Assembly: GCA_026388275.1 (NCBI GenBank)
Contig: JAPLKB010000022.1
Coordinates: 1 to 52,009, forward strand
Length of the DNA stretch: 52,009 nucleotides
Source of the DNA: Pseudomonadota bacterium
GTDB lineage: Bacteria; Desulfobacterota; Syntrophorhabdia; Syntrophorhabdales; Syntrophorhabdaceae
Direction of reading: 5' to 3'
Of this stretch, positions 1 to 9,787 are shown piece after piece; the stretch's first letter is position 1; every line of letters starts with the position of its first letter. Under the pieces are notes generated by a model. It was not told the origin of the DNA. It was given only the letters and a program-made list of their open reading frames with translations, and searched no databases. The position numbers and the translations under genes are program-made.

Positions 1-2970
1 TGGACTTAATGATTCCGGGGTCAGGACGTTGGCGCTGTCTCCTGTGGCCATACCGGCGTAACCGAAATGCCACGGCATTCCTACCTGTTCAATGGGTTTT
101 CCGTCAACAACGAAGGGTTTAAGACGGGAAGTAACCAGTGCATATGCCTCAATAGAACCTCTTTCAGTGCTTACACGAACACGGTCGCCGTTTTTGACCC
201 CCTTTGTCTGGGCCAGCGATTTACTTATCTCTACAAACATGTCCGGAACCAATTCTACAAGCCATGGCAGACTGCGTGTCATGCCGCCGGTTTGCCAGTG
301 CTCGGTCATTCGGTAAGTAGTGCCGATAAAAGGATATTTGTTTATATCGCAAGTATCGTTGTTAGATAACACCACACAGGGATTGTTCTGTACTTTTGAG
401 AGAAGATTCCTGGCCGGACTTTCTATCGGTTCATAGTGTTCAGGAAAAGGTCCGTCTTTCATAGTAATAGCATAGATGCGACCAACACCTTCGGGAACCA
501 TGATAAAAGGATTGGCTCCTTTTTCATCGTCCACAGGCGGGGCGCCTCCATCGGGCACATCCCCTTGCCATTTTTTTTCTGCCTCATTCCAGGCTATAAC
601 GGCACGTTTTGGATTAAAAGGACTGCCGGCCTTATTGACCGAAGCGCGGTTGTAAAGGATACGCCGGTTTACGGGCCAGGACCATGCCCACTTCGGATAC
701 ATCCCAAGATTGTTGGGAAGATCTGTGGAGTCTCGTCTGGCCATCATGTTCCCGTCTTTTGTGTATGACCCGCAATATATCCAGCAGCCTGACACTGTTG
801 ACCCGTCGTCCTGGAGCTGGGCAAAGGCAGGCACCTGATCTCCGGTTTTAAACTCCAGGGTTTTGTCTTTATCTTTAATGGTTGTATCGCGTGTAAAATA
901 TCCGTTGATTTCTTTTGCTACCCGGTGCACGTCAGGCTCATGACCGTCGCCATAGTTCCAGGCCATTTTTACAATCGGATATGGAAAGACCCCACCATCT
1001 TTTTTGTAAAGGGCTTTTATCTTTTTGTGGAACTGGTCAAGGATCCAGAGGTCACTTTTAGCTTCACCGGGCGGTTCTATTGCTGCATAACGCCACTGAG
1101 CCCATCGTCCTGAGTTGCTTATACTTCCCTCTTTTTCCACAGACGAAGCTGCAGGCAGCATAAAAACTTCCGTCTTTATGTCTTTAGGATTTACTCCGGG
1201 ACGTTTCCAGAAAATGGATGTTTCAGTCTCCCAGAGATCGGCAGTGACGAGCCATTTAAGCTTCCCAAGCCCTTCACGGGCTTTGAGGGAGTTCGGTCCG
1301 CCTACGGCAGGGTTCATCCCCATACAAACCAGGCCTTCAATCTCTCCTTTAAAAATTTTACGCATGGCCTGGACATAAGAATAGTTGCCGCTTCGTTTTG
1401 GCATATAATCATAACAGAAACCGTTTTCAGGAGTTGCATTCTCGCCCCACCATGCTTTGAGGAGGCTTGTAATATATTTGCCGCCGTTCTGCCACCAGTT
1501 TGTGCTTTTAGGTTCATTAGATTTTGGAAAATATCTTGTAATATATGATTCGAGAGAGGTATCGCTGAAGTCCGGCGATGCTATGTAACCCGGCAGAACA
1601 TGGAAGAGAAGGCCATAGTCCGTAGAGCCCTGAACATTCGATTCGCCGCGCATTGCGTTTACACCGCCACCGGCGATGCCTACATTGCCGAGTAGCAATT
1701 GGAGCAGGGCAGTGGCGCGCACATTCTGAACCCCGTGGGTGGACTGGGTGATTCCCATAGCATAAAGTATGGTGCCAGCCTTGTCAGGTCTTCCTGTACC
1801 GCAGAAAGCCTGAGCAACTTTGAGGTAGTCTTCTTTTTTTGAGCCGGTAACTGAGCAAACCATATCGACAGTGTAGCGTGAGTAATGTTTCTTTAAGAGT
1901 TGAAAAACGCAGCGAGGGTCTGACAACGTCGGGTCGCGACGCGTCTTGCCCGATCCGTCAAGGGCATAGGCCCAGGACTTCATATCATAAGCCTTTTCAC
2001 GGTCATCCCAATTTGCAAACATCCCCTCCTTAAAACCATATCCTTCGGTAACGATGAATGAGGCATTTGTGTACTCTTTCACATACTCTTTATGGATAAG
2101 GTTGTTCTGCAAAGCATAATTGATAAGTCCCCCGAGAAATGCAATATCGGTTCCAGGTCTGGTGCGGGCATAAATATCAGCCTTTGAGGAAGTCCTGGTA
2201 TAGCGTGGGTCTACAGAGATGAGCGTTGCCCCTTTCTCCATGGCCGCCTCGATCCATTTAAAAGAGATCGGGTGATTTGCGGCAGGGTTACAGCCTATGG
2301 CCATAATGCAATCGCTGTTTTTCAAGTCGTTCCAATGATTTGTCATTGCGCCCCGTCCAAAAGAAGCCGCCAGACCGGCGACTGTAGACGAGTGTCAGAG
2401 GCGAGCCTGATGTTCTAAGTAAACCACGCCCATAGAACGGGCAAACTTGCTTTCAAGGTAGCATTCCTCGTTATCGAGGCCTGCGCCGCCAAAGATAGCT
2501 ATGCCCTCTGTACGGTTGATTTTGTATTCTTTTCCGTCTTTTTTATTGGTTTCTTTCTGTTTGAATGTCCTGTCACGAGTTTCTTTCATCAACTTTGCGA
2601 TCCTGTCAAGAGCCCAATCCCATGACTTTTCTTCCCATTTTTCAGAACCTGGTGCACGGTACATTACCTTTTTAAGGCGCCTTTCGTTGTTTGCAATCTG
2701 GAACATGGCGCCGCCCTTTGAACAAAGCGATCCCTGATTGATGGGGCTTGCATCATCTCCTTCAATGTTGACGATTTTACCGTCTTTTGCATGCACGATC
2801 ATGCTGCATCCTACTGCACAAAAAGGGCAGATGGTAGTAGTTGTTTTAAGACCTTTTGTCCTGAGTTCCGGTGAGTCAAAACTGCTCGCATCGGCAGATT
2901 TTCCCGGAATAGCGAGTCCGGCTGCTGCAATGCCGCTGCCAATGAGGAACTTTCTTCTCGAAATGTCCAT
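1..2970 (-). CDS. fdnG: Formate dehydrogenase-N type alpha subunit, selenocysteine-containing, Tat-exported (3' end outside window)
   Basis: Catalytic molybdenum/tungsten bis-MGD subunit of a periplasmic formate dehydrogenase, oxidising formate to CO2. The N-terminus has a twin-arginine signal (SRRKFL, residues 4-9). The [4Fe-4S] site follows as C48, C51, C55 and C83. The frame meets TGA at residue 192, in the context EHQARL-Sec-HSSTVAGL, which matches the selenocysteine site of E. coli FdnG. Past the TGA the same frame stays open to the left edge and reads as conserved family sequence (FGRGAMTNHW, VDPRYTRTSS, TQSTHGVQNVRA, and NVLTPESLSP at the edge). About 990 codons are present, against roughly 1015 in FdnG, so only the last residues are missing. 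The start is an ATG behind GGAGGAGAG. Beta (Fe-S) and gamma (cytochrome b) subunits would lie left of the window. Naive gene callers will truncate it to 191 aa. Confidence 0.95.
2358..2397 (-). promoter_or_regulatory. Bacterial SECIS element directing UGA (2395-2397) to selenocysteine
   Basis: Reading the minus strand, the UGA is followed by 18 nt and then by the apical loop GGUCU, closed by CGCC/GGCG. The stem extends outward by T-G, G-C and A-T pairs, giving about 7 pairs with one wobble. The E. coli fdhF SECIS also has 18 nt between UGA and its GGUCU loop, which is the SelB contact. Spacing, loop and stem therefore all agree with a functional SECIS. This implies that selA, selB, selC and selD exist elsewhere in the genome. 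Confidence 0.85.
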
Positions 2971-3186
2971 ACCTCTCCTCCTTCATATGGTCTTTGATTA
3001 TCCGGTTACGGCTGGCTGCGTGTGCCGTTATGATATAAATTTTTGAATGCTGCCGTTACCGGCACTCTTTTACGCAATCCTGATTATTTAGTTACAGGAG
3101 ATTTGCATAAGTATTTTATAGAGTACATGGTAAATATTATTTGTGATTTATTGCACATAATTTTTTTAATAGTTGTATAATATTAT

Positions 3187-3235
3187 TTATTGTTGATTTT
3201 ATCAATAATATTATTAAATAAAAAATCAACAATAA
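3187..3235. repeat. AT-rich inverted repeat in the fdnG-gpmA intergenic region
   Basis: The gap 2971-3616 is very AT-rich and holds no convincing gene. It contains perfect 14-bp arms TTATTGTTGATTTT (3187-3200) and its complement (3222-3235). The spacer holds a second perfect palindrome, AATAATATTATT (3205-3216). It could be a regulator site, a cruciform or a weak terminator; there is no flanking T-tract typical of an intrinsic terminator. The motif CAGGTTGGT also occurs twice further right (near 3302 and 3421). The divergent promoters of fdnG and gpmA must lie in this gap, but I cannot assign -35/-10 boxes with confidence. Confidence 0.55.
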
Positions 3236-3616
3236 AAGTCAGATATTAATTAGTTATTAACTTTTATAAAATTACTAAATATTAAATATCTTGATTTTTA
3301 GCAGGTTGGTTTTTTTGTGAATCGATTGTGGTTCTTCCTCATGCTTGTGATTGAAAACGACTTACCATCTTTTTTGGCCGATATTGTTCAATTTTTATTG
3401 AAAACATGGAAAACGTGAAAACAGGTTGGTCGATATAAGAAAATTGATAAATATCTACATTGGAATTTCATTTGATTATACATAATATTGTTATTGTGTT
3501 AAGCAGGTATATTAAAAGATGCTGTTACAAATTATATTTAAATTCTATTTTGAACGACCAAAATGAATAGATTTGTGGAGTTTGGAAAATATCGGGTCTG
3601 AAAGAGGAGACTTTTT

Positions 3617-4360
3617 ATGAAAAAACTTGTACTTGTACGGCATGGAGAGAGTGTCTGGAACATGGAGAATCGTTTCACTGGTTGGACTGACGTGCCGCTC
3701 TCAGAGAAAGGCACAGAGGAAGCAATGCAGGCCGGACGCATACTTAAACAAGAGGGATATGTTTTTGATGTGGCATTTACATCCGTGCTGAAACGGGCAA
3801 TAAAGACCCTCTGGATCATCCTTGAAGAGATGGATCTTATGTGGATTCCTGTTTTTAATAGCTGGCGGATCAACGAACGCCATTACGGTGCGCTGCAAGG
3901 TCTTAATAAAGCTGAAATGGTCGAACAATACGGGATGGAGCAGACCCTTCTTTGGCGCCGCAGTTACGATATCCGCCCTCCTGCAATTACGCCTGATGAT
4001 CCGCGCTATAACGGCAAGAGTTCCATCTATACCGGCCTGAAACCCGAGGAAATACCTTTCACAGAATGTTTGAAGGATGCTGTTGAACGTTTTATCCCTT
4101 TTTGGGATGCTGTTTTAGCGCCGGTTATCTCAGAGGGCAGGCATGTGATTGTCTGTGCCCACGGAAATAGTCTCCGTGCCCTTGTAAAGTATCTGGATGA
4201 TGTGCCTGATGATGAAATTACCTCGCTCAATATCCCTACCGGAATGCCTCTTGTATACGAACTTACGGATGATCTTGCGCCGATCAGAAGTTATTACCTG
4301 GGTGATCAGGAGGCGGTAAAACGTGCGATGCAGTCTGTTGAATACCAGTTGAAGAAGTGA
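3617..4360 (+). CDS. gpmA: 2,3-bisphosphoglycerate-dependent phosphoglycerate mutase
   Basis: Interconverts 3-phosphoglycerate and 2-phosphoglycerate in glycolysis and gluconeogenesis, in the cytosol. The protein has 247 aa, the usual GpmA length. It shows the phosphohistidine motif [10 protein letters not shown] (residues 5-14), [13 protein letters not shown], the [12 protein letters not shown] substrate loop and the second catalytic histidine in [15 protein letters not shown]. The start ATG follows GAGGAG. It is a single-gene unit closed by a strong hairpin just after the stop. Its neighbours are functionally unrelated. Confidence 0.96.
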   Translation: MKKLVLVRHGESVWNMENRFTGWTDVPLSEKGTEEAMQAGRILKQEGYVFDVAFTSVLKRAIKTLWIILEEMDLMWIPVFNSWRINERHYGALQGLNKAEMVEQYGMEQTLLWRRSYDIRPPAITPDDPRYNGKSSIYTGLKPEEIPFTECLKDAVERFIPFWDAVLAPVISEGRHVIVCAHGNSLRALVKYLDDVPDDEITSLNIPTGMPLVYELTDDLAPIRSYYLGDQEAVKRAMQSVEYQLKK

Positions 4361-4362
4361 AT

Positions 4363-4386
4363 TATTCCGCGGCAAACCGCGGAATA
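4363..4386 (+). terminator. Terminator-like hairpin after gpmA
   Basis: Perfect 10-bp stem TATTCCGCGG / CCGCGGAATA with a 4-nt loop (CAAA), starting 2 bp after the gpmA stop. No T-run follows on the plus strand, so it may work as an RNA-stabilising or Rho-assisted end rather than a textbook intrinsic terminator. Confidence 0.6.
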
Positions 4387-4619
4387 TCAAAGACTAAACA
4401 AAAATATGAAATCATTCTTAAGCAAACCTCGAGGCATGAGCTTGTAGGGCAATAAAAAAAGAATAAAATAAAGTTGATTTTGCAATTTTCCTGTGCGATA
4501 TTATTAACTGAAGTTTCGGAAGCACCTGTTGTTTTGGCCGCAAATTGCCTTTGATTTTTTGTAGTCACCCACAACACAGTTCCGTATTCTTCAATATTAT
4601 TCAAGGAGGGTTTGATCCT

Positions 4620-4820
4620 ATGGTAAAAGGAACTGTTAAATGGTTTAACGAGTCAAAAGGTTTTGGTTTTATAACAGGTGAAGATGGAAATGATGTTTTT
4701 GTGCATTATTCAGCCATCCAGGACAGTGGTTTTAAATCGCTTTCTGAAGGCCAGGAAGTAACATTTGAAGTTGTCAGCGGGCCTAAAGGTCCGGCAGCGG
4801 CAAACGTAGTAAAACTCTAA
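4620..4820 (+). CDS. Cold-shock domain protein (CspA family)
   Basis: Small OB-fold single-stranded nucleic-acid-binding protein and RNA chaperone of 66 aa, the standard family length. RNP1 ([11 protein letters not shown]) and RNP2 (DVFVHYSAI) are intact. The ATG at 4620 is chosen over upstream codons because AAGGAGG lies at 4603-4609 and the protein then begins [10 protein letters not shown], as in the family. The roughly 230-nt leader between the gpmA hairpin and this start is long, which is common for cold-shock genes whose mRNA leader is structured. No thermosensor structure was verified. Confidence 0.95.
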   Translation: MVKGTVKWFNESKGFGFITGEDGNDVFVHYSAIQDSGFKSLSEGQEVTFEVVSGPKGPAAANVVKL

Positions 4821-4830
4821 GCCAGCCAGG

Positions 4831-4854
4831 CAGGCCCGGATGCCTCCGGGCCTG
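4831..4854 (+). terminator. Strong GC hairpin after the cold-shock gene
   Basis: Perfect 10-bp stem CAGGCCCGGA / TCCGGGCCTG with a TGCC loop, 10 bp after the stop. A T-tract is absent (CTCAATCATA follows), so classification as an intrinsic terminator is tentative. Confidence 0.55.
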
Positions 4855-5208
4855 CTCAATCATATCCGCTTATATCCTCTGCAAGGTTTGAATCCCGAGT
4901 AAGGTGTTTTGTAAATCCAACACTACCTTGTTATCCCCCTGACAGAAAAATAAGGATAGATGTGATATTTTCCTCAACATCTATCTTGTCCTCAATGCCG
5001 TTATTCAGGGTAGATTATTTGCCTGTTGTAGCTTGTATATTCTTTTCCGCTCATTACAGTTTCTTTGTTTCCCATGCCCATCCTTTCACTTTAAAGTGAG
5101 TTATTTTAACCCTGTGTAAATGTTGTTTCAATATTCATTTTGTTGACTATGCTGACTTTTGGTCAGGGCTGTTTACTCCAGCACTAAAATCTGATACATT
5201 GTTAGGTT
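4855..5208. other. Intergenic region upstream of uvrA with palindromes
   Basis: No gene is supported. Visible structures are a 9-bp inverted repeat GATAGATGT (4955-4963) / ACATCTATC (4977-4985), and a perfect 14-bp palindrome TCACTTTAAAGTGA (5086-5099). A short hairpin CTGAC-TTTTG-GTCAG sits near 5151. The 14-bp palindrome lies about 110 bp before the uvrA start and could be an operator. I do not see a clear LexA box of the CTGT-N8-ACAG type. Confidence 0.4.
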
Positions 5209-6714
5209 GTGGATAAGATATCTATCAAAGGTGCACGGCAGCATAATCTCAAAAATATCGAAGTGGAACTTCCGCGGAATAAGATAGTTGTAATTACGGG
5301 ACCGAGCGGTTCCGGCAAGTCAAGCCTTGCCTTTGATACTATATATGCGGAAGGTCAGAGGAGATATGTAGAATCGCTTTCATCATATGCCCGGCAGTTT
5401 CTTGAACTGATGGACAAGCCCGATGTGGATTATATTGAAGGATTGTCTCCTGCGATAAGCATCGAGCAGAAGACATTGAGCAAGAACCCCCGCAGTACAG
5501 TCGGCACTGTGACAGAGATTTATGACTATTTACGACTTCTCTTCGCGCGCATCGGCCATGTGTTTTGCTATAGCTGTGGTAAGGAAATAAAGAGTCAGCA
5601 TGTTCCCCAGATTGTGGACAGTGTCCTCTGTCTTGGTATTGGAACAAAAATCAACATCCTTGCACCAATTGTAAGGGGTAGAAAAGGTGAGTACAGGAAA
5701 GAAATAGACGAGTTAAGGAAACAGGGTTTCACTAAAATAAAGCTCAATGGTAAGATTGTAGATCTGTCAGAGGAAATTGCTCTCAACAAAAATAAAAAGC
5801 ATGAAATAGATGTTGTTGTAGACAGAATTGTATTGCGTGATGGTATTGAGCGAAGACTCTATGAGGGGGTTGAACTTGCCCTCCATAAGGCAGGGGGGAT
5901 TGTAAAAATAGAGACGGATAAGGGCATACAGATATTCAGTGAAAAATTTGCCTGCCCGGACTGTGGAATAAGCTATCCGGAAATTGCCCCCCGGATGTTC
6001 TCTTTCAATAATCCTTATGGTGCATGTCCAACATGTTCCGGCCTTGGCGTAAAGGAGTATTTTGATCCTGTTCTGATTATTCCTAATCACGACCTCTCAT
6101 TACGGGAGGGCGCTGTTATCCCCTGGGGCGAAAAGAACCCGGTCCATTTTTTGCCCTTTCTCGAAGCTCTGGTGAATCATTATAAAATTGATGTAAATGC
6201 GCCCTTTAAAGAACTCCCTCAACATGTCCAGGATGTAATCCTTTATGGTTCAGACCGGGAGGAAATAGAGTTTTTTTATGACAGAGGCACCAGAAGGGAT
6301 TTTGTCAAAAGGCCCTATGAAGGTGTTATTAATGAATTGCAACGTGAGTGGGAAAAGGCAGACTTCTGGGGCAAGGAAAAGCTTGAGAGGTTTATCAATC
6401 TGATCCCCTGTCCGTCCTGTAATGGTGCACGACTGAAAAAAGAAATGCTCTGGGTAAAGATAAATGATAAGAACATTGATGATATTGCAAGGATGACAAT
6501 TGCCGGAAGTCTCACGTTTTTCAGTTCATTGGTTCCCAGGAAGCAATTTCCTGCAAAAGTTGCGTCTATCTCACACAGTGAGCGAGAAGGGGAGGCTCCG
6601 ACAGCTTTGCTGGTGGAGGGGGCGACGCAAGCCGATGCACAAGACGTCAAAGGGCTAAGCAGCTCACACAGTGAGCGAGAAGGGGAGGCTCCGACAAAGA
6701 CGTCAAAGGGCTAA
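5209..6714 (+). CDS. uvrA: UvrA excinuclease subunit A, N-terminal part; frame broken inside a tandem repeat
   Basis: First half of the DNA-damage-sensing ATPase of UvrABC nucleotide excision repair. It has Walker [10 protein letters not shown] (about residues 31-39), the UvrB-binding region, zinc-binding cysteine pairs (CYSC; CPDC...CPTC) and the [12 protein letters not shown] region. Native sequence runs to about residue 447 (GSLTFFSSL). A short unmatched stretch then leads into a 31-aa repeat that normal UvrA lacks. The second repeat copy has lost 37 bp, which pushes the frame into TAA at 6712. The rest of UvrA continues in another frame (next entry). The start is GTG ([10 protein letters not shown]) with only a weak Shine-Dalgarno. 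Whether a full UvrA is made is open: pseudogene, frame switching by repeat slippage, or assembly error. Confidence 0.85.
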   Translation: MDKISIKGARQHNLKNIEVELPRNKIVVITGPSGSGKSSLAFDTIYAEGQRRYVESLSSYARQFLELMDKPDVDYIEGLSPAISIEQKTLSKNPRSTVGTVTEIYDYLRLLFARIGHVFCYSCGKEIKSQHVPQIVDSVLCLGIGTKINILAPIVRGRKGEYRKEIDELRKQGFTKIKLNGKIVDLSEEIALNKNKKHEIDVVVDRIVLRDGIERRLYEGVELALHKAGGIVKIETDKGIQIFSEKFACPDCGISYPEIAPRMFSFNNPYGACPTCSGLGVKEYFDPVLIIPNHDLSLREGAVIPWGEKNPVHFLPFLEALVNHYKIDVNAPFKELPQHVQDVILYGSDREEIEFFYDRGTRRDFVKRPYEGVINELQREWEKADFWGKEKLERFINLIPCPSCNGARLKKEMLWVKINDKNIDDIARMTIAGSLTFFSSLVPRKQFPAKVASISHSEREGEAPTALLVEGATQADAQDVKGLSSSHSEREGEAPTKTSKG

Positions 6715-6874
6715 GCAGCTCACACAGTGAGCGAGAAGGGGAGGCTCCGACAGCTTTGCTGGTGGAGGGGGCGACGCAAGCCGATGCACAAGACGTCAAA
6801 GGGCTAAGCAGCTCACACAGTGAGCGAGAAGGGGAGGCTCCGACAGCTTTGCTGGTGGAGGGGGCGACGCAAGC
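6570..6874 (+). repeat. Tandem 93-bp repeat array inserted in uvrA (one unit deleted to 56 bp)
   Basis: Four head-to-tail units begin at 6570, 6663, 6719 and 6812. Units 1 and 3 are 93 bp. Unit 2 is 56 bp, missing 37 bp between short ACA repeats. Unit 4 is cut off after about 63 bp, where native uvrA resumes. A full unit equals 31 codons, starting [20 protein letters not shown], so complete copies preserve the frame. Each unit starts with CTCAC-ACA-GTGAG and contains CTCC-GA-CAGC / GCTG-GT-GGAG around a TTT loop, so both RNA and DNA could fold. It sits in the linker before the UvrA signature domain, a place that tolerates insertions. No other copy was noticed in this window. Confidence 0.93.
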
Positions 6875-8399
6875 CCCTGTAATTGCACCAAAAGAGCAGG
6901 AAATAGCAAAAACAATACTCAAAGAAATCCTTTCCCGTTTGAAATTCCTTATTGATGTGGGGCTTGATTACATTACCCTTAGCAGAAATTCCGCTACGCT
7001 TTCATCCGGTGAATCACAGAGAATACGCCTTGCAACACAGATCGGGTCAGGGCTGACGGGAGTGCTGTATGTTCTCGATGAACCCAGCATCGGGCTTCAC
7101 CAGAGGGATAACGAAAGACTCCTTGCAACGCTTAAAAGACTCCGTGACCTTGATAATACAGTGATTGTGGTAGAACATGACCAAGATACAATCATGTCAT
7201 CTGACTATGTGATAGACCTGGGTCCAGGTGCCGGTGAAAACGGAGGATATCTTGTATTTCAAGGTATACCGAAAGATCTGATAAATCACAGCGAGTCAAT
7301 AACAGGCATGTACATATCGGACAGGATGAGAATAGAGGAACCGGAAAAGAGGCGTATACCGAAGGCCTTTATTAATATCAAAGGTGCAAGGACGAATAAC
7401 CTGAAAAACATCGACGTGGATATACCGCTCGGTGTATTGACCTGTATTACTGGTGTTTCAGGATCAGGGAAAAGCAGTCTTCTTGTAGATACACTCTATC
7501 CCCTTCTCAAACAAAAACTATATAAATCCAAAGACAGGGCAGGGGAAGTGGACATGATTTCAGGCTATGAAGCAATAGACCGTGTCATAGACATTGATCA
7601 GTCTCCTATCGGAAGAACACCAAGGTCCAATCCTGCCACATATACCGGTATTTTCACTCATGTCAGGGAATTGTTTGCCAAGCTGCCTGAGTCACGGATG
7701 AGAGGATACAAAGAAGGCAGGTTCAGTTTCAATGTAAAGGGTGGCAGGTGTGAAACCTGCACGGGTGAAGGTTTTGTAAAAATTGAGATGCAGTTTCTGC
7801 CCGATGTCTATATTGTCTGCGATGTTTGTAAAGGCAAACGATACAACATGGACACGCTGGAAGTTAAATATAAAGGCAAGAGCATTGCCGATGTTCTTGA
7901 AATGACCGTTACCCAGGCTACAGAGTTTTTCGATGCCTATCCTCACATAAAAAGCAAACTCAAGGTTCTCAATGATGTAGGCCTGGGTTACATCAGACTT
8001 GGTCAGGCAGCAACCACGTTGTCCGGAGGAGAAGCGCAGCGGATCAAACTTTCAAGGGAACTTTCAAAAAGGGATACAGGAAGCACCCTTTATATACTCG
8101 ATGAACCGACCACGGGTTTGCATTTTGCAGATATCGAAAAACTGCTCCATGTGCTTTCCGAACTGGTGGAAAGGGGCAACACGATAGTAGTTATAGAGCA
8201 TAACATGGATGTAATAAAATGCGCCGACTACATTATAGATATGGGGCCTGAAGGCGGAGAAAAAGGCGGCCGTGTTATAGTAAGGGGCACTCCTGAAAAA
8301 ATAATCCTGACGGATGAGAGCTATACAGGGATGTTTTTAAAGAAATATTGGGAAGAACAGGAAGTAAAAAGGTCACAAAAAAACAAGGTAAATAAGTGA
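6756..8399 (+). CDS. uvrA: UvrA excinuclease subunit A, C-terminal part (continues in a different frame)
   Basis: Second part of UvrA. It starts inside the repeat array and continues with native sequence from about [16 protein letters not shown]. It contains the first ABC signature and Walker B ([26 protein letters not shown]), the second Walker A (GVSGSGKSS) and a zinc knuckle (CETCTGEG...CDVCKGKRY). The second signature and Walker B follow ([24 protein letters not shown]). All catalytic motifs of the C-terminal half are intact, so it has not decayed beyond the frame break. The start shown is the first TTG in the open frame and is not a convincing initiation site. Adding back the 37 bp missing from repeat unit 2 would join this frame exactly to the upstream part. 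Confidence 0.85.
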   Translation: MLVEGATQADAQDVKGLSSSHSEREGEAPTALLVEGATQAPVIAPKEQEIAKTILKEILSRLKFLIDVGLDYITLSRNSATLSSGESQRIRLATQIGSGLTGVLYVLDEPSIGLHQRDNERLLATLKRLRDLDNTVIVVEHDQDTIMSSDYVIDLGPGAGENGGYLVFQGIPKDLINHSESITGMYISDRMRIEEPEKRRIPKAFINIKGARTNNLKNIDVDIPLGVLTCITGVSGSGKSSLLVDTLYPLLKQKLYKSKDRAGEVDMISGYEAIDRVIDIDQSPIGRTPRSNPATYTGIFTHVRELFAKLPESRMRGYKEGRFSFNVKGGRCETCTGEGFVKIEMQFLPDVYIVCDVCKGKRYNMDTLEVKYKGKSIADVLEMTVTQATEFFDAYPHIKSKLKVLNDVGLGYIRLGQAATTLSGGEAQRIKLSRELSKRDTGSTLYILDEPTTGLHFADIEKLLHVLSELVERGNTIVVIEHNMDVIKCADYIIDMGPEGGEKGGRVIVRGTPEKIILTDESYTGMFLKKYWEEQEVKRSQKNKVNK

Positions 8400-8412
8400 A
8401 AGAGCATTCATT

Positions 8413-9189
8413 ATGAAAAAAGTTATTGTGATTCCCGCAAGATATGCCTCAACAAGACTTCCCGGTAAAGCACTCAGGGAGATTTCCGGTAAGCCTATTA
8501 TTCAATGGGTATATGAAAGAGCTTTAAAATCGGCATTAAAAGACAGTATTTTTATAGCTACTGACGACGAGAGGATAAAGGATGCAGCAGTATCTTTTGA
8601 TGCAGATGTAATAATGACAAGCCCTGAATGCAAAAGTGGCACAGACAGGATTTATCAGGCTATCAAAGACAGGGAAGCGGATATCATTATAAATCTTCAG
8701 GGTGATGAGCCTTTCATAAGGGCAGATATTATTGATTCTTTGTTTTATGCAATGGAAAAGGAAAATCTTACTATGGCAACGCTCTGTAGTCCCATTGATA
8801 ATGAGGCGGACTATATGAATCCCAATGTCGTTAAGGTTGTCCTTGACAGATTTGGTTTTGCTCTTTACTTTTCAAGATCTCCCGTACCGTTTTTTAGAAA
8901 CGCCATGTCTTCCTCCAGGATTGAAATTAAAGATCCGCAATTTAGAGCCCGCAACTCAGGGTGTATCTATAAACACATCGGCATCTATGGCTTTTCGCGT
9001 TATTTTCTCAAGCAGTATGTTGAAATGGAAGAGAGCATACTTGAGGCGGCGGAATCACTGGAGCAGCTCAGAGTTCTGGAAAACGGCTATGATATTAAGG
9101 TATTAATAACCAATTACGACGGTGCCGGTATTGATACGGAAGAAGACCTGGAGCAGGCCCGTAGAATGTCTCATTTTTTGGCAGTCTGA
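8413..9189 (+). CDS. kdsB: 3-deoxy-manno-octulosonate cytidylyltransferase (CMP-KDO synthetase)
   Basis: Activates KDO with CTP to CMP-KDO for lipid A/LPS inner-core synthesis in the cytosol, indicating a Gram-negative envelope. It has 258 aa, close to the usual 250. The N-terminal nucleotide-binding motif VIPARYASTRLPGKAL and IATDDERI are intact. LQGDEPF and the substrate-site region (GIYGFSRYFL, ESLEQLRVLENG, IDTEEDLEQ) are also present. It starts 13 bp after the uvrA stop and may be co-transcribed with it. Confidence 0.96.
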   Translation: MKKVIVIPARYASTRLPGKALREISGKPIIQWVYERALKSALKDSIFIATDDERIKDAAVSFDADVIMTSPECKSGTDRIYQAIKDREADIIINLQGDEPFIRADIIDSLFYAMEKENLTMATLCSPIDNEADYMNPNVVKVVLDRFGFALYFSRSPVPFFRNAMSSSRIEIKDPQFRARNSGCIYKHIGIYGFSRYFLKQYVEMEESILEAAESLEQLRVLENGYDIKVLITNYDGAGIDTEEDLEQARRMSHFLAV

Positions 9190-9316
9190 TAAATTTTTTC
9201 TTTGTTAGCCTTTGAGGTGTGTCTTGAATGCATGGAAATATATAACAGGAAGAAAAAAAACAAAATTGGGGGATGGGGTTGAGAAAGTATTATTACAAGG
9301 CTGAGGAAGGCTTAGG

Positions 9317-9787
9317 TCACGTAGTGGAACACATTTTCTTACAGCAGGACAGGGGATATTCATCCTCAAATTCAAATAATTCAAACCCTATTCCTCCAGG
9401 GCCTACAAAGTAAATTAAACGGAGCAAACCCAATTCGGTATGTGTAAAACCAGTTTCGGGAAATTGCTCCGAAACTTTATATCCGTGTACTTGAAGCCTC
9501 TGACGACAAGCCGGCACATCCGTTACCCTGAAACATACATGAGGGACGCCAACCACGTGGCCTATTGGGTGAACGGGGAAATCTGGACGCGGCAGGACAT
9601 TCGGTTCCGTCAGCAGTTCCAGCACCTGCTGGTCACCGGCATAGATAAGAGCTCGTTCCCCCGGTCCGATACTGCCTCGCGGACCGCGCGTCAACAAACT
9701 AAAACCCATTATATCAGTGAAAAAAAAGATTGCTTCATCAATGTTATCGACCCACATGCCCAAATGATGGATATTGATACATTTCAT
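9317..9787 (-). CDS. VOC-superfamily (glyoxalase/bleomycin-resistance fold) protein
   Basis: Protein of 156 aa with the vicinal-oxygen-chelate fold. It opens with a metal-ligand-like INIHHLGMWVDNID strand, has VPHVCFRVTDVPA starting the second beta-alpha-beta-beta-beta module, and ends GPGGIGFELFEF, which supplies the usual C-terminal Glu ligand. The ATG at 9787 is chosen over one 54 nt upstream because AAAGGAG precedes it at proper spacing. The family includes glyoxalase I, methylmalonyl-CoA epimerase and dioxygenases; the specific reaction cannot be read here. It stands alone between kdsB and an unrelated region. Confidence 0.8.
   Translation of the reverse strand: MKCINIHHLGMWVDNIDEAIFFFTDIMGFSLLTRGPRGSIGPGERALIYAGDQQVLELLTEPNVLPRPDFPVHPIGHVVGVPHVCFRVTDVPACRQRLQVHGYKVSEQFPETGFTHTELGLLRLIYFVGPGGIGFELFEFEDEYPLSCCKKMCSTT

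Noticed and set aside
67-1517. Several open frames opposite or overlapping the formate dehydrogenase gene
   Set aside because: They are frame shadows of a clearly conserved protein on the minus strand and have no Shine-Dalgarno.
2395-2397. TGA in the formate dehydrogenase frame as a nonsense mutation
   Set aside because: The position matches the family's selenocysteine, a SECIS hairpin follows at the right spacing, and the frame stays open with conserved sequence for 790 more codons.
4831-4854. Textbook intrinsic terminator after the cold-shock gene
   Set aside because: The stem is strong but no T-tract follows; kept only as a terminator-like hairpin.
6570-6874. CRISPR array
   Set aside because: Units are contiguous with no spacers, and are translated as part of uvrA.
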